A model generated the notes under the pieces. It saw only the letters and a list, made by a program, of their open reading frames with translations, did not search any database and was not told the origin of the DNA. Shown one piece after another: positions 46,701-58,682 of a DNA stretch of 64,000 nucleotides. The stretch lies in assembly GCF_040712315.1 (NCBI RefSeq), contig NC_134023.1, positions 64,557,257-64,621,256 of the forward strand. The letters run 5' to 3'. Numbering within the stretch: position 1 is the first letter of the stretch; every line of letters begins with the position of its first letter. A program made the position numbers and the translations under genes. The DNA is from Castanea sativa (lineage: Eukaryota; Streptophyta; Magnoliopsida; Fagales; Fagaceae).

Positions 46701-48074
46701 AAGCTCACAACTTTGTGGGAGAAAATACCTAAAGGGTTGCACAGACTCAAATTCCTACGAGAGCTGTCTATTGAAGACTGCCCAACACTAGTTTCCTTTC
46801 CAGCATCTGGTTTTCCATCTATGCTGAAAGTAATTCAAATAAAAAGCTGCAGTGGTCTGAAATCATTACTACCAGAGGGAACATTGCAGAGCAGAGAAAA
46901 TGCATGTCTTGAGCGGTTGTGTGTTGTTCGTTGTGATTCTTTGAAGTCCATTGCCAGAGGACAGCTACCAACAACTCTAAAAAGGTTGGAGATATCTCAT
47001 TGTATGAATTTGCAGTGTGTGCTAGACGAGGGAGAGGGTTCTTCCTCTTCTTCAGTGATGCATGATGAGGATATCAACAACAGAAGCAAAACTCATCTTC
47101 AGTACTTAGACATCAAATCATGTCAATCTCTCACAACCTTAACTTCAAGTGGCAAGTTACCTGCCACGCTTACACACCTCCTTCTGAGGGATTGCCCAAA
47201 GCTCATGTGTTTGTCATCAACAGGTAAATTGCCAGCAGCACTTCAATACCTTGAGATTCAATCAATCTCAAAGCTGCAGAAAATAGCAGAGAGGTTGCAC
47301 CAGAACACATCCCTTGAATGCATTAAGATTTGGAATTGCCATGGCCTTAGATCCTTGCCGGAGGACCTACACAACCTCAGCAAACTTCGCCAGTTTCAAA
47401 TTTTTTGGTGTCAAAGTTTTTCTTCCTTTCCAGCAGCAGGGTTGCCTTCAAACCTGAGAGTTCTCGGGATCAAAAACTGTAAGAATCTCAAGGCCTTACC
47501 TAACGGTATGCGCAACCTCACTTCTCTTCAAAAATTGGATATATCTAACCGTCTAGACAGTCTGCCCTCTCCACAAGAGGGTTTACCTACCAACCTAATA
47601 GAACTTAATATGATTGACCTGAAGGTCTACAAACCAATGTTTGAGTGGGGGTTGCAACAACTCACGTCTCTTATAAAACTCTCCATTCATGGTGAATGTC
47701 TAGATGTTGATTCCTTTCCTGGTGAGAGGGAGAATGGGGTCATGATGCTGCTGCCAAACTCTCTCTCAATTCTATGCATTTCATATTTTAAAAACCTGGA
47801 ATGTCTGTCCCCCAAGGGGTTTCAAAACCTCACATCTTTAAACCAACTAAAGATCTATAATTGCCTAAAGCTCACATCCTTACCAAAGGAGGGCCTGCCT
47901 CCCTCACTTACACAACTTGAAATCCGTAATTGTCCTCTGCTAAGTCAACATTGCAATAACGAGAAAGGACAAGAGTGGTCCAAGATAGCTCACATCCCTT
48001 GTGTTTTGATTGACAACAAATTCATCCATGAAACAGTGACAACAGATTCATTCACAACACAGCTCAACAGGTGA
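43800..48074 (+). CDS. CC-NBS-LRR disease resistance protein (RPP13-like protein 1 type)
   Basis: Single exon, 1,424 residues from ATG 43800. The frame is open 45 codons further up, but MLSEVFLGAFLQVLFDRL is the family's normal start. The coiled coil spans about residues 1-130, with LEDIRDLAYDLEDLFDDFA as the EDVID-like motif. The NB-ARC domain has a P-loop GMAGVGKTT (about residue 202), RNBS-A (WICVSDDFDVMMV), kinase-2 LLVLDDLW (about 276), RNBS-B GSRIIVTTRN, GLPLAARTLGGL (about 368), RNBS-D CFAYCSLFPRDYEF and MHDL (about 489). From about residue 575 to the end it is leucine-rich repeats with LxxLxLxxCxxLxxLP-type units. All nucleotide-binding motifs are intact, so an active intracellular immune receptor is expected. 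No extra integrated domain is seen. The C-terminal tail after residue 1380 is not LRR. Confidence 0.97.
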   Translation: MLSEVFLGAFLQVLFDRLAPRELISLVFRESVKKKLEKWRQTLLAIQMVLKDAEEKQLTDADVKQWLEDIRDLAYDLEDLFDDFAIEAMQRKWKAEPESGSPASMVRSLVPTRFTPSAVKFNLKMKFEIEKISKRLKEITEQKDRLGLKDGGMSVKIWKRPSSTSVPYGPVIGRDEDRKKIIELILNDEQTDDANFHVISIVGMAGVGKTTLARLVYNDEEVNHFNPRAWICVSDDFDVMMVTKALLESVTSQPCHLKELNEVQVKLASELEGKKFLLVLDDLWNENYDLWEALLPPFRAGAAGSRIIVTTRNVSVGKVMGAVQSYNLDFISDNDCWAIFVQHSLMNENVGRPGNSGLIHEKILERCRGLPLAARTLGGLFRGKELDEWEDIMNSKLWSSSNMGSDIFPILRLSYHHLPHHLKRCFAYCSLFPRDYEFEEKQLILLWMAEGLIYQAEGDKPMEDLGGEYFRDLLSRSFFQQSSSNKSRFVMHDLISDLAQWVAGISYFRLETKLEGNERSKVSSKARHLSFVGSRYDGAKKFEAISEFKHLRTFLPLMAPYVGYSYLSYLIINQLLPKLQNLRVLSLSGYRIVYLPETIGDLKHLRYLDLSRTQLRSLPASISTLYNLQTLLLENCSSLKFLPPDFGKLFNLRHLNIFGSNLLEGMPLSIGNLTSLQTLSNFVVGKADSFCVIRELGPLVHLRGTLCISKLENVTKAQEARDSYLYGKQDLNEVVMEWSSNLNESQDEETQLEVLNMLQPNVKLKELTVKCYGGTKFPTWIGDPSFSNLVLLRFENCENCNSLPPVGQLPFLKDLLIKGMAGVKSVGREFYGESCSRPFQSLETLHFEDMPRWENWIPLGVNEAFACLSKLSIIRCHNLVRKLPDHLPSLKKLVIHGCWNLVVSVSNLPMLCVLVIEGCKRVECESSVGFGSPYSMVFSKISEFGHVTAGLMHGVSKVEYLKIVDSEKLTTLWEKIPKGLHRLKFLRELSIEDCPTLVSFPASGFPSMLKVIQIKSCSGLKSLLPEGTLQSRENACLERLCVVRCDSLKSIARGQLPTTLKRLEISHCMNLQCVLDEGEGSSSSSVMHDEDINNRSKTHLQYLDIKSCQSLTTLTSSGKLPATLTHLLLRDCPKLMCLSSTGKLPAALQYLEIQSISKLQKIAERLHQNTSLECIKIWNCHGLRSLPEDLHNLSKLRQFQIFWCQSFSSFPAAGLPSNLRVLGIKNCKNLKALPNGMRNLTSLQKLDISNRLDSLPSPQEGLPTNLIELNMIDLKVYKPMFEWGLQQLTSLIKLSIHGECLDVDSFPGERENGVMMLLPNSLSILCISYFKNLECLSPKGFQNLTSLNQLKIYNCLKLTSLPKEGLPPSLTQLEIRNCPLLSQHCNNEKGQEWSKIAHIPCVLIDNKFIHETVTTDSFTTQLNR

Positions 48075-51000
48075 ATTCCTGATTTTGCAAACAAGAGGAT
48101 GTTCAACTTTCGCTTTGCATTGACATCTAGGTAAGTCATTTATTAAATCTCCAAATTTATATGTTTACACAGCATACATGTCCAAAATTTTTATAGGACA
48201 GTGTTCAATATTTTGTATATTTAGCCAGGTAAACCCAGCACAGTAACAAAATGAGAACCAAAGCTGAGTTCTGTGATAACCTCTTACATGCTTTTTGCAG
48301 TATATACCTTACTATATTTAGGAACCTGCCATAGCCACCTCTGGTTTTATAGTTTGCATCACTAACTTATTTTCATTTTATACTTACACATAGGTTTTGG
48401 CATATGCCTGGACATAAAGGAAATAAATTAACCACCATTACAGATTCATTGCATTTTTTAGAATATTGTCAATGAGAAAACTAACTCAATCTTTATGTCA
48501 TGTAGTTTCACTATGTCCTAAGCAATGAAATTGGGGTCTTGAATTTTACCATTTAGAGGCTATCAACTCCAGACTGTTATTGATGATGATTTTACTTCAT
48601 AAAATCTCATCCAGTTATTGGGTTTTCACATCAGCTTCTCATCTAGGGTTAATGGTTCTTAAATTCTTATCTATCATGCAGAACCTAAGCAGATTTCTTT
48701 TCTGACATAACTACTACTACCCTACATCAAGTTATTGTTCAAAGTTCAATGGATAATTGGATATTGTCGTTTTACTTTCTCCTTCTAATTTGATGGCAGT
48801 GTATATACTCTTTAGTCTAACTAATTCTTTATATATGGTGCCATAACCTATGTGAAGCGTCACATAATAACCTTGGCAACTGTCTAATATAGGATTGCTG
48901 CATATCTGCATTACTAGAAAGTAGATACAGATACAAATATTTCTTGTTGAAACAATTTTTTTCCAAGTTTTCATTACAACAGAGGAATTCTGGTAGGACT
49001 TCTTGCCCTTTAGGTACATCACTGATGGATCTTACTGTCTTTGATGCTTGCAGATAGTTCGAAAGGCTGATGCAATTCGTTTCAACTTTCCAAGTGCTGT
49101 GTGTGGAAGGAATATTTGTTTTTGTCTTGTTGTTGTTAGTTTACTGTCTTTACTATGTCTGTTAGAGATAGTGGCTCATATTCTGAATAAAAAAGTAGCA
49201 TCGGTCTCTAGTCTAGAGGCCTCATGAGTGGAGTGTAGCAGAGCGCAACTAAGTGGAGGCCGTGAGGCCCAACGTGGCTTTGTTTACCCCTTCATTGGGA
49301 AATTCAGTGTCCTGGTTTTGGGCTTTTCTAGAGGCACTATAAATTTATTGTAAACCCTTTATTTTTCTTTAATAGTGAATTTTCCCACGGCATACTTTGG
49401 CGGATGTAGGCATATTTTCAAACCACATAAATCTCCATGTCAATTTTCTCTTTTCTCTCTCTTTTTTCTAACATTGCTAACATCTGAAATCTTCAAAAGT
49501 GGTCATGGCCTTTTACAATTTGTTTCCTAAATATTTTTGGACTGTTAACTCTATTCTGCAATATTGATGCCAATTTTTTTTGGCGTTATTTTTATTCTCT
49601 TCCTCTTTGTATTGATTTCACATCAAGTGAGGATGCATTGCTGAAACTCTACTCTGCAATATTGGTGGACAATTTCTTTTTCCTTTATTTTTATCCATTT
49701 CCTCTCTATCTACTGTTTTCTCAGCGAGTCTACAACCAAAGGATGCATTAATGGAGAAAACAATACTGAATATTATCTAGCCAATTGTTCTTTGTGAGCG
49801 GTTTTGCAATGTTCTTTGCATAAAAGTACAAGTTCACGTAACTAGGTGTACATAGGACTTAACAGATGCCTCTCTTAATGTTAAGAGAAAAAAAAATGTC
49901 TCTTACTTGATAATGAGAAACTTTATTAGTTGAGTTAATAAGAACCTGCGTATTGATTTACACTGAAAATAAATCAATTAGCATATTTAGCTTAACAATA
50001 AAAAACAGTCATTATGGAACGAATATCATAGGTTTAATATCTTATCGTATAAAAAAAAAAGATTAAAAAATGACCCCAACTTTTTGAAGTACAATTTTCA
50101 AATTAAAAGAAGGAAAAATACCATTTTGGGGTCATTGTCAATTAAGTCCTTACATTTTAGTAGTAATCAATTTTTATACATTTTAGTAGTAATCAATTTT
50201 TATTAGTGAGTTGATAGTAGGCGATCAATTTGCCAATGACCAAAATGCAAGGACCAAAATAGACTATTTGCCTCTAAGGAATTTATTTGATTGCAGATAC
50301 TTTTAGAGTTATTTAAATACATGGAGCAAAATGTCTTCAAACAAAAAATACTGCGCAAAATAAAGCCATAAAGTATGAGTATAGGAGCTTTAAAAGATAA
50401 ATAACAGCTGAAGTCCTGGAAGGGACATTGTTCTTTTAACTGAGGTGCATGAAGGACAGGCAGGGCTACTTGGCATAATATCAATTAAAACCAAAACATG
50501 GATGGATGCTATTTTGCATAATGAAAATTTTGCTTGAAATTTGAGGAATGGAGGAAGAGGGCAACCATAACATGGATTATGCTTCATATTGAAACTCAAG
50601 TGCCACAAAGGGAGCCAAATAAAATTTACTTAACAATTAATAAATTCACATTAACAAAGCTGTTACACTGCTTTGCCCTCCAACACTCCAAGGCAAACGC
50701 TAGAATGCATTCTTTAACCACTACAAATATAACAAATAGAATTCCGAATAGAATTTATTTTAGCCACCCTGTTGTCAATGCCTGCTCAGTTCATACCACA
50801 CCATTAGAATGGCACCAACACCAATTGTCTAACATGAATGCGACTCAATTTGTAGTTGGATTTTTGTGCAGTTGTCCACAGGTGACCGCGACACGTGGGG
50901 AAATTCTAGGTGCCTATAACATTCATTATAATATATTTACATCCACACTTCTGATTTCATAAAACAAATACAGAATGTACAAAACCAAAGAACCCGAATT

Positions 51001-51100
51001 GATCTACTATCATCCTCTGCAATTGCACCCAAAAAAAAAAAAAAACTATTCAAATATGAAAATTACTTACAATAATGATGAAAATGATATTTTCCAGCCT
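48075..51100. other. Convergent intergenic region between the NLR and the RETICULATA-related gene
   Basis: It should hold the NLR 3' UTR (a donor-like CTAG/GTAAGTCATT at 48130 hints at a 3'-UTR intron) and the 3' UTR of the minus-strand gene near 51000. Open frames at 48732-49022, 50203-50608 and 50534-51178 show no family. No TE ends recognised. Confidence 0.5.
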
Positions 51101-52373
51101 CTACTCCCGTATCTTTTGGATTCCAGTCCAGCGTGCATAATCCATCCACCTGTTTGCAGAATGTATATAAGAACTTGAGAAGTGAAAAGAAGAAATATGA
51201 AAAATTGACATCTGACACCCTAGGAGATCTCAAATCTTACATCAATGACCCCAAGAACGTGTTGCCAGTTCGAACAACAAAGCAAATAGCACCCAGAATA
51301 ATCTTGTGTTGATGCAGAAAGGGCTCTAGGATTCGTTGTTCAATAATTCCAGCAAGAACTTGGTACCTGTTAAACAAAGAAAGCATATAATTTGTCCCGT
51401 AAACTGACTATTGTCTGTACATACAGATGATGATCAGCTATTACTAGCCTCACCTTTTCATGACTTGAGTATTATTATGTTATGATGTGGTTGCAAATAA
51501 ACCCGCGTTCCTTAGGTTACTAGAAACTGCCATATAAACACCATATGCAACACTGGCTGATAATACAGGCACATCCTCTGCTTCACCAGCGAAGGATTTA
51601 TCAATAGCCTTTCGTGCATTGATCAACAAATTTGTTATCCCTGTACCAACCTGAAAAATGCTGCTATTAGTCGTATGACATCAAATAGATAGTGATATCA
51701 TGAGCCCTAAACCAAAAAAAAAAAAATGATAGTTAATGATAAATTACTACTATCCCAAACGCTTAAGCATTTACTGTTAATAAATGGAGCCCAGCATGTG
51801 AGAATTTATATTTTTAAATGGGAAGTATAGTGGAGATAGGGTTTGAACTCTAAATTACTTACTTTGATACCGTAATAAATTATCACTTATCTCCAAATCT
51901 TAAGTTATTAGAGAAAGGAGAATAAAATTATTTAACCATTATTCTAACAAATAGAACTTTGACATGCAGCCTTTATTTTCTACCACATAAAAGCAATCTT
52001 ATAAATAACATAACACAACACACTGCATTTTGGACACCTCATTACATAAAACATATCAAAGCCTGTTTATCAACTGTCATCAAATCCAAAACCCTATAAA
52101 AACAATTTGCACACAATTACTTAACTACATTTCTTGAAATAGCCTTGGTGCACTATGTTTCCAGTTCTCAAACCAGGTGTATCTAATTGTGAATTAGTAT
52201 CTGAAGTTATATACTTCTATTATGTTTTCCACAAAGAATATACAAAATAAAGATAGGATAAATAAAATGTGCTTTAGGAATTAGGAAGCACCCATGCTAG
52301 GACTTCTCTAATTCATAAAGTATGGTTATTGTAGATGGCAACAAACTATGGAAATTCCCTTTTGATGGACAAC

Positions 52374-52730
52374 TGACATAGGACAATCACACTATTACAA
52401 TGGAACAATTAAAAAAAAAAAACCCTAGAAGTCAGCACCGGGCTGCTTGGAGTCAGCACTAAGCAAATTGGAGTCGGCACTAGTGTGAAAGAAACACAAT
52501 AATTTTATAATTCTCAAAAAACTGTCTTACAATAATCAAAAAAATTGCTTAAATAGCTAACTATAAAATGCATAAAGAAACCCTAATTATTAAATGCTCG
52601 GGCTTGCTTAATCTCAAGCTCAATAACTAATAGGCTCCATCCATAAGTTCATAGGTTGGGCCGTCTTCTTTTTGCTCTTCCTCCCATACATGCGTATAAT
52701 TGGGGGCTTGTATCTTGTGTCCGCATCAAC
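52374..52730 (-). repeat. 3' LTR of the gypsy element
   Basis: Pairs with 58683-59053 along its whole length with scattered substitutions. Its inner side on the minus strand follows CAGAGAGAG, a short purine tract where a polypurine primer is expected. Confidence 0.88.
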
Positions 52731-52785
52731 TCTCTCTGGGTGAGAAGAACTCGACCCCGTTGAGTGGAAATCTAAAGAGCTCTAA

Positions 52786-55700
52786 TAGTACTCCAGCAAG
52801 TTAGGATCCAATCGTTGTAGCTCATCTCGAGTAATCCATGTGCAATCAGAATTTGGTCTCTCTCACCACCGAACTAGGAAACGGTGAACTCCTCCATCCC
52901 TAGTAGAAACAATCTGCTCATCTAAAATAGCATCAATAGATTCTTTATGTGCATAGGGCAGATTTAAAGGTAAAAGGGTAGGAATAGGGGCATCAATAGG
53001 ATCAAGCAAAGGCTCATCAAAAGGGGTATCAAGAATAGCTGTAGGGCTTTTATAAGTAACTAGATCCTCAATATTAAAGGAGGAGCTAATACCATAATCA
53101 TGAGGAAGGTCAATGATATATGCATTTGGGCCCGTTCGTTTCAATACCTTAAATGGACCGGCACTACGAGCCTGCAATTTCTTAACGATCCCAGAGGGAA
53201 ACCGTTTAGGTCGAATCCGAATCATGACATAATCCCCTACTTGAAACTCTGCATGATGCCGATGAGTGTTAGCATGAATTTTATATTGAGAATTATTTAC
53301 CTAAATTTTTTTGTGAATCTCATTGTGCAAATCATGAATATGTCGTGCAAATGCCTTGGCAGATTCAGAAATCCAAACATATGGGGACATGGGCAAAAGA
53401 TCTAAGGGCTTCCTAGGTGTATATCCATGCATAACTTCAAAAGGACTAGCGCCTATAAACCTATTGACAGAGCAATTATATGCAAGTTGGGCTATAGGAA
53501 GAATTGAGTGCCAATTCGGATTGGCTTCACCCACTAGACACCGAAGGAGATTGCCTAGACTACAATTAACCACCTCAATTTGACTATCAGTTTGAGGATG
53601 AAAAGCTGTGAAAAATTTCAATATGGTGCCTACTAAATGCCACAAGGTCTTCCAAAAATAACTCATGAAGCAAACATCCCTATCAGACACTATGGTTTTG
53701 AGAAGACCATAAAGTTTGAGAATCTCATCAAAGTAGAGCTTTGCAATCTTAGAAGCATTAGAGGTTTTAGAACACAGTAGGAAATGAGCCGTCTTAGAGA
53801 AGCGATCAACAACTACTAAAATAGAATCATGCTTCCTAAAGGTGCAGGGTAAACCTAACACAAAGTCCATACTTACACCCTACCATGGGCGATCTGGCAC
53901 AGGTAGAGGCATGTACAGGCCAATGTTTTGTTTGCGATGTTTGGTTAGTTGACATGTACGACATTAACCAACTATCTTGGCAACGGCCCCTTAAGACCAG
54001 GCCAATAGAATTGACGTCCACTTCCTTAATTGTTTTTTCTTAGCCAAAATAACCTGCAAGGCCTCCCGCATGTATCTCCCAAACTAGGAAATCTCTCACC
54101 GAAGACCAAGGGATACATAACTTGTTGGCCTTGAACAAGTAACCATCTTGAAGGGTATAATCATCCAGGATTGGCCGTGAGGCATTACTTAGGCTAGTGT
54201 AGAGCTCCCCAAAATCTAGGCATGACTCATAGTCATCCTTGAGTCATTCAAACTCAGTGACCTTGACACTTATGACTGATAGCAAAGACACCCTTTAACT
54301 TAGTGCATCAGCAGCCTTATTCTCAACTCCCGCCCTATGTTTCACCACAAAGTAGTAGCGTTGCAGAAATTCAACCCAACTTCCATGCCTAAAATTCAGC
54401 TTCTTTTGGGAATAGAGATAGCACAAGGCTTCATGATCAGAGTAGATAATAAATTCTCAAGACAACAAGTAATGACGCCAATGCCAAAGAGCTCAAATAA
54501 TGACATAAAATTCTTTGTCATATGTGGAGTACTTTTGCTTAGCACCATTCAACTTCTCACTAAAATAAGCAATTGGGTGGTGCTCTTGACTAAGTACTCC
54601 CCTTATACCAATACCCGAGGCATCATATTCCACTTCAAAAGGCTTGGTAAAATCAGGGAGACGCATGACAGGTGCCTCAATCATCTTTTGTTTTACCTCA
54701 TTGAAAGCCTTAGTAGCAGCCTTTGTCTAAATAAACTCCCCTTGTTTCATGCAATCAGTGATGGTGGACATAATGGTACTAAACCTTTTGATGAAGCGGC
54801 CATAAAAGGAAGCAAGCCCATGAAAGTTTCGAATTTCATGGATATTTTTGGGCTCTGGCAAATCCACAATCTCTTGAACCTTTTGGGGTCAGCAGAAACT
54901 CCCTTCGAGGAGACTATGAAACCTATGAAGACGACTTTATCAGTAAAGAAATAGCACTTCTTGAGGTTACCATATAAACTCTCCTTCCTAAAGGTAGTAC
55001 AAACTTGAGTTAGGTGGTCTAAGTATTGCTCCCTAGACTTACTATAGATGAGGATGTCCTCAAAGTACACAACCAAGAATTTCCCCATAAAAGGCTTGAG
55101 CACTTGAGTCATCACTTTCATAAAGGTACTAGGAGCATTGGACAATCCAAAAGGCATAACCTTCCACTCATATAAACCATCTTTCGTCTTGAAGGCAGTT
55201 TTCCACTCATCACCAGGACGAACCCTAATTTGGTAATAGCCATTTTTCAAGTCTATCTTGGAGAAGATTGTTGCCCCAGCCATCATATCCAACATGTCAT
55301 CCAACCGAGGGATAGGAAAATGATATTTCACAGTGATCTTGTTGATGACACGACTATCAACACACATCCTCCAAGTTCCATCTTCCTTTGCAGTTAAGAG
55401 TGTAGGGACTGCACAAGGACTCATGCTTTCATGAACAAAACCCTTCCTAAGTAGTTCTTCTACCTGCCTTTGCAACTCAGCATGTTCTGCAGGACTCATC
55501 CTATAGTGAGGCAAGTTAGGTAGGGTCACTCCGGGCACAAAGTCTCTGGCTTGTTGTATGTCACGCATGGGCGGTAAATGATTCCTCAGGGAACACATCC
55601 TTAAATTCTTGGAGCACTGACTTCACGTCCTCAGGTTGCTCCTCACGGGTCTCTCCATGAAGTTCCCTGGAAACTAAGACTGGATTCTTGAACTGCTACC

Positions 55701-57407
55701 CTTTCAAATGCCTTTGGGCTTATGATGTTCAGGCCTTTCGCCTTTGGTGCTTTTGTCTTCTTGCTCACGTCGATTGGCTTGGGTTTCAAAGGATTAAGCA
55801 CAATCTTCTTACCTTCAAACATAAATGAGCAAGAATTGGATCGCCCATGAAGGATGACATCCAAATCATAAAGCCAAGGTCTACCTAAGATAATATGCCC
55901 TACATCTATGTGAATTACGACACACTATATTTCAACCTTGTAGGTGAGAAATTGAAGTGGGACAACTCATCTTTCTTTTATGGCTATGGAGGAAGTATCC
56001 ACCCAAGAAACTTTATATGGGTTAGGGTGTGGGATTAATTTGAAGCCTAGGTGGGAAAAAATGTTAGAGGACACTGCATGAATGCAACTCCTATAATCTA
56101 TAATAACCTTGCAAGTTTTGTCACCACACTTAGTGTAAGTTTGGAAGATGGCACTCCTTTGCTAATCATCAGTGTCTCTCTGTTCTGCCAAAGCACACCT
56201 TACCACATTCACTCTAGGGGCACCAAAGACAACCTTGGAATCATCAACCTAGAGAGAAATGGCTTTAATGCACGCGAGATAGCTAGGTTTTCATCAACAT
56301 CTACCTCAACATCTTGGACTTCGTCAACATTTGGATCATACACTAGCTCCTCAACATCTTCTACCTTTTCATCATCCTCTTAAATGACAAGGGTCCTAGA
56401 GGGACATCTAGCTACGATATGTCCAACCCCATTGCATTTGAAGCATTGAAGGCAAGAACCTAATCTTGAGGGCTCATTGATCGCACATTTTCCCTGGTCC
56501 TCTTTTTCTATTGGGATGCTATTGGGGTTGACCTTAGGGGGTAAGGCAAGTCTAGATTTGCTACCAAAAGGTTGACGGTTGGTAGGAACACTCCGGAGCT
56601 CAGAACGTCACCTAAAGATGGATTTGGATGCTAATTCACAATTCCTAGCAAGGTCATATGCTTTTCCTAAGGTAGTGACTCATCGGGTGATAATCTCGCC
56701 TAATAGGTTAGCATTTAAACCCTTCTTGAACCTATTGAGTGTGACAACCTCTTCCTTAACTATCTGAATTCACCTCTTGAATTCCTCGAATTTCTCTATG
56801 TATTTAGTCACAGGAGTAGTGCCTTGTTTTAGGCGATCCCATTCCTCAAGGAGGGAGCTCCTATAAGTTGGAGGAAGATAATTCCTCGAGAGTGCATCCT
56901 TCATCTCAAGTCAATCAATAATGGGGGGCTCACGTCGTCGCTTAAGGGTTCCTCAAGGTCCTCATAGAAAAGATCGGCTCTCCCAATTAACTTCATCCTG
57001 GCATACCTCACTTTCTTATTCTCAGCCCAATGGTAATAGTTAAAGAATTTCTCCATTTGAAGTAACCAATCAGTAAAAACCTATAGGTCTAGGCAGCCAT
57101 CAAAGGTGGGTGCTTCTATCTTTTCCTTAGATATCCTATCATCATAATCCCTAAGGTCATTGTGATTATAGTGATCATGTTCAAAGTTTGGAGCCCTATT
57201 AAAGTAACCGTGGTTATTTTGCCTAAGCATGTTATCTCCTTCATGGTTAATGGTCTTTCTTTGAGATGCTTCAATTCGCTCTACCTTATCCAGAAAATCA
57301 TGGACACTTTTTGCTAGGTCTCCTATGGTTTGCTCTAAGGAGGACCTAGGCTCGGAAGTGGATTGATGATCAGGGTTTGACATGATGCGACCACTACATA
57401 AATGCAT
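52786..57407 (-). pseudogene. gag-pol coding region of the gypsy element
   Basis: Gag starts near 57407 and breaks at 57081. The zinc knuckle CFKCNGVGHIVARC lies at about 56400-56445. The protease region near 56100 keeps VIID but not the usual D-S/T-G. Reverse transcriptase 54747-55598 has [32 protein letters not shown] and [12 protein letters not shown], but the catalytic box reads YFED instead of YFDD (codon 55059-55061). RNase H, 54493-54684, has VEYDASGIGIRGVLSQE. The integrase zinc-finger remnant lies near 54040-54140. The catalytic core, 53301-53870, has VVVDRFSKTAHF, VSDRDVCFMS and HPQTDSQIEVVN. The chromodomain (VSTRDGGVHRFLVRW, then a stop at 52863, then PNSDCTWITRDELQRLDPN) ends near 52786. 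Frame breaks separate nearly every domain. Confidence 0.93.
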
Positions 57408-58664
57408 GCAACACTATATTTATGAATGCAGTTGAGATTCCCAAAAATTCAAGTGACCAATTCTCAATGTAAAATTAAGATCAAGCAAGAGTGCATGTAG
57501 AGACTAGATCAATGAATCAAATAAATAAATTGCAATCAAGTTGTGACAGTGTTCACAATATTGAGAGATAGCCCAAATAAAAGTCAAATTCCAATAAGCT
57601 CCACAATTAATAAAGAGAATTGGAATTTCAAATAAATTGGGTATTTTTTTTTTTGGAATTTTAAAATGGGTATTAAAAGAAAGCACAAATACTAAATAGC
57701 TAACTTGAGCACAAAATGGGTAGGCCAGTGGAGTATGGTGGAATATGCACATAAAAAATATAAAGATAATATTTTTTAATGAGACAAAATTGAATCCACC
57801 AAAAAGAGAGTAAAAATTGTACCCTTGTCAGTGGCCAATGTATTGCACTTGATAGTCATGGACTTGGCTCCTCAATTGAGTGGGTCTAATTAGACAAAAT
57901 GATCTGTGGATGAACAATTTAAAGGCCCAATGCAATGGGTTGCCACAGCAAGCACTACTTTCTCTTTTTTTTTTTTTTTTTTGCAAAATAATAAAATATA
58001 CTGCTGACTTAAGAAACTACAGGCAAAAAGAAGTGCAACGAAAGGCCTTAAAAGGAACTTAAACTACAGACTAAAAAGAAAACTACAAAAACTAAAAAAG
58101 ACAACATAATCTCTAAACTGAAAAAAGATAGCTCGGCAATGGACGTGCGGATCAACAACTGTGGCAACGCAAAGATGGGGAAGATAGCGGCGGCTCGAAT
58201 CGTGGAGGAGTGGCAGTTGCTATCTTGGGTCTTGGCATCGAAGTGGGTCGGCGTCCTAAGCGGCTGCGGTTGTGGGTGATAATGGGTTCGACGGCTGGTG
58301 GCTGTTGGGTTTTGGGGCAGTGGGTGTTGATCTTGTGGGTTTCGGCGGCTAGTGGTTGATTGGTCACCTTCTCTCTTTTTTTTCTCCTTTTTTTTGTGGT
58401 TTGTGGGTTGTGGGTTCTGTGATCAGAGGCGGGCACGGATGGTGGTCACCGACTTGGGAGGCGTCGTTGGCTTTTCTGTTGGCTTGGGTGTGAAAAAATC
58501 ATGTGGGGCTTGGGGGTATATACGGATTACAGGGGCTAGTTTGGGCTTGTTCAAGATTTCATAGGGCAAAAACTTGACAGGTACTGTCATATTTGGTTGG
58601 CTTGCTCTTTTGATGGTTTTGCTTTCAAGTGGTTGTTTACGGTTGTGTTGTATGGACCGGAAGT
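57408..58664 (-). other. Leader region of the gypsy element
   Basis: About 1.25 kb between the primer site and gag. Low-complexity, with a T-run at 57967-57982 and GGTGG-rich text at 58150-58450. Open frames on both strands here (such as 58152-58436 and 58352-58564) are compositional. Confidence 0.6.
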
Positions 58665-58678
58665 CTGGTCTGATACCA
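58665..58678 (-). other. Primer-binding site (tRNA-iMet type)
   Basis: Just inside the 5' LTR the minus strand reads TGGTATCAGACCAG, close to the TGGTATCAGAGC complement of initiator tRNA-Met used by many plant LTR elements. Confidence 0.8.
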
Positions 58679-58682
58679 AAAT

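Noticed and set aside
43806..46750. Several minus-strand frames of 62-157 codons
   Set aside because: Antisense shadows of the NLR coding sequence.
53100..54954. Plus-strand open frames of 75-205 codons
   Set aside because: They are antisense shadows of the gypsy integrase and reverse transcriptase/RNase H region.
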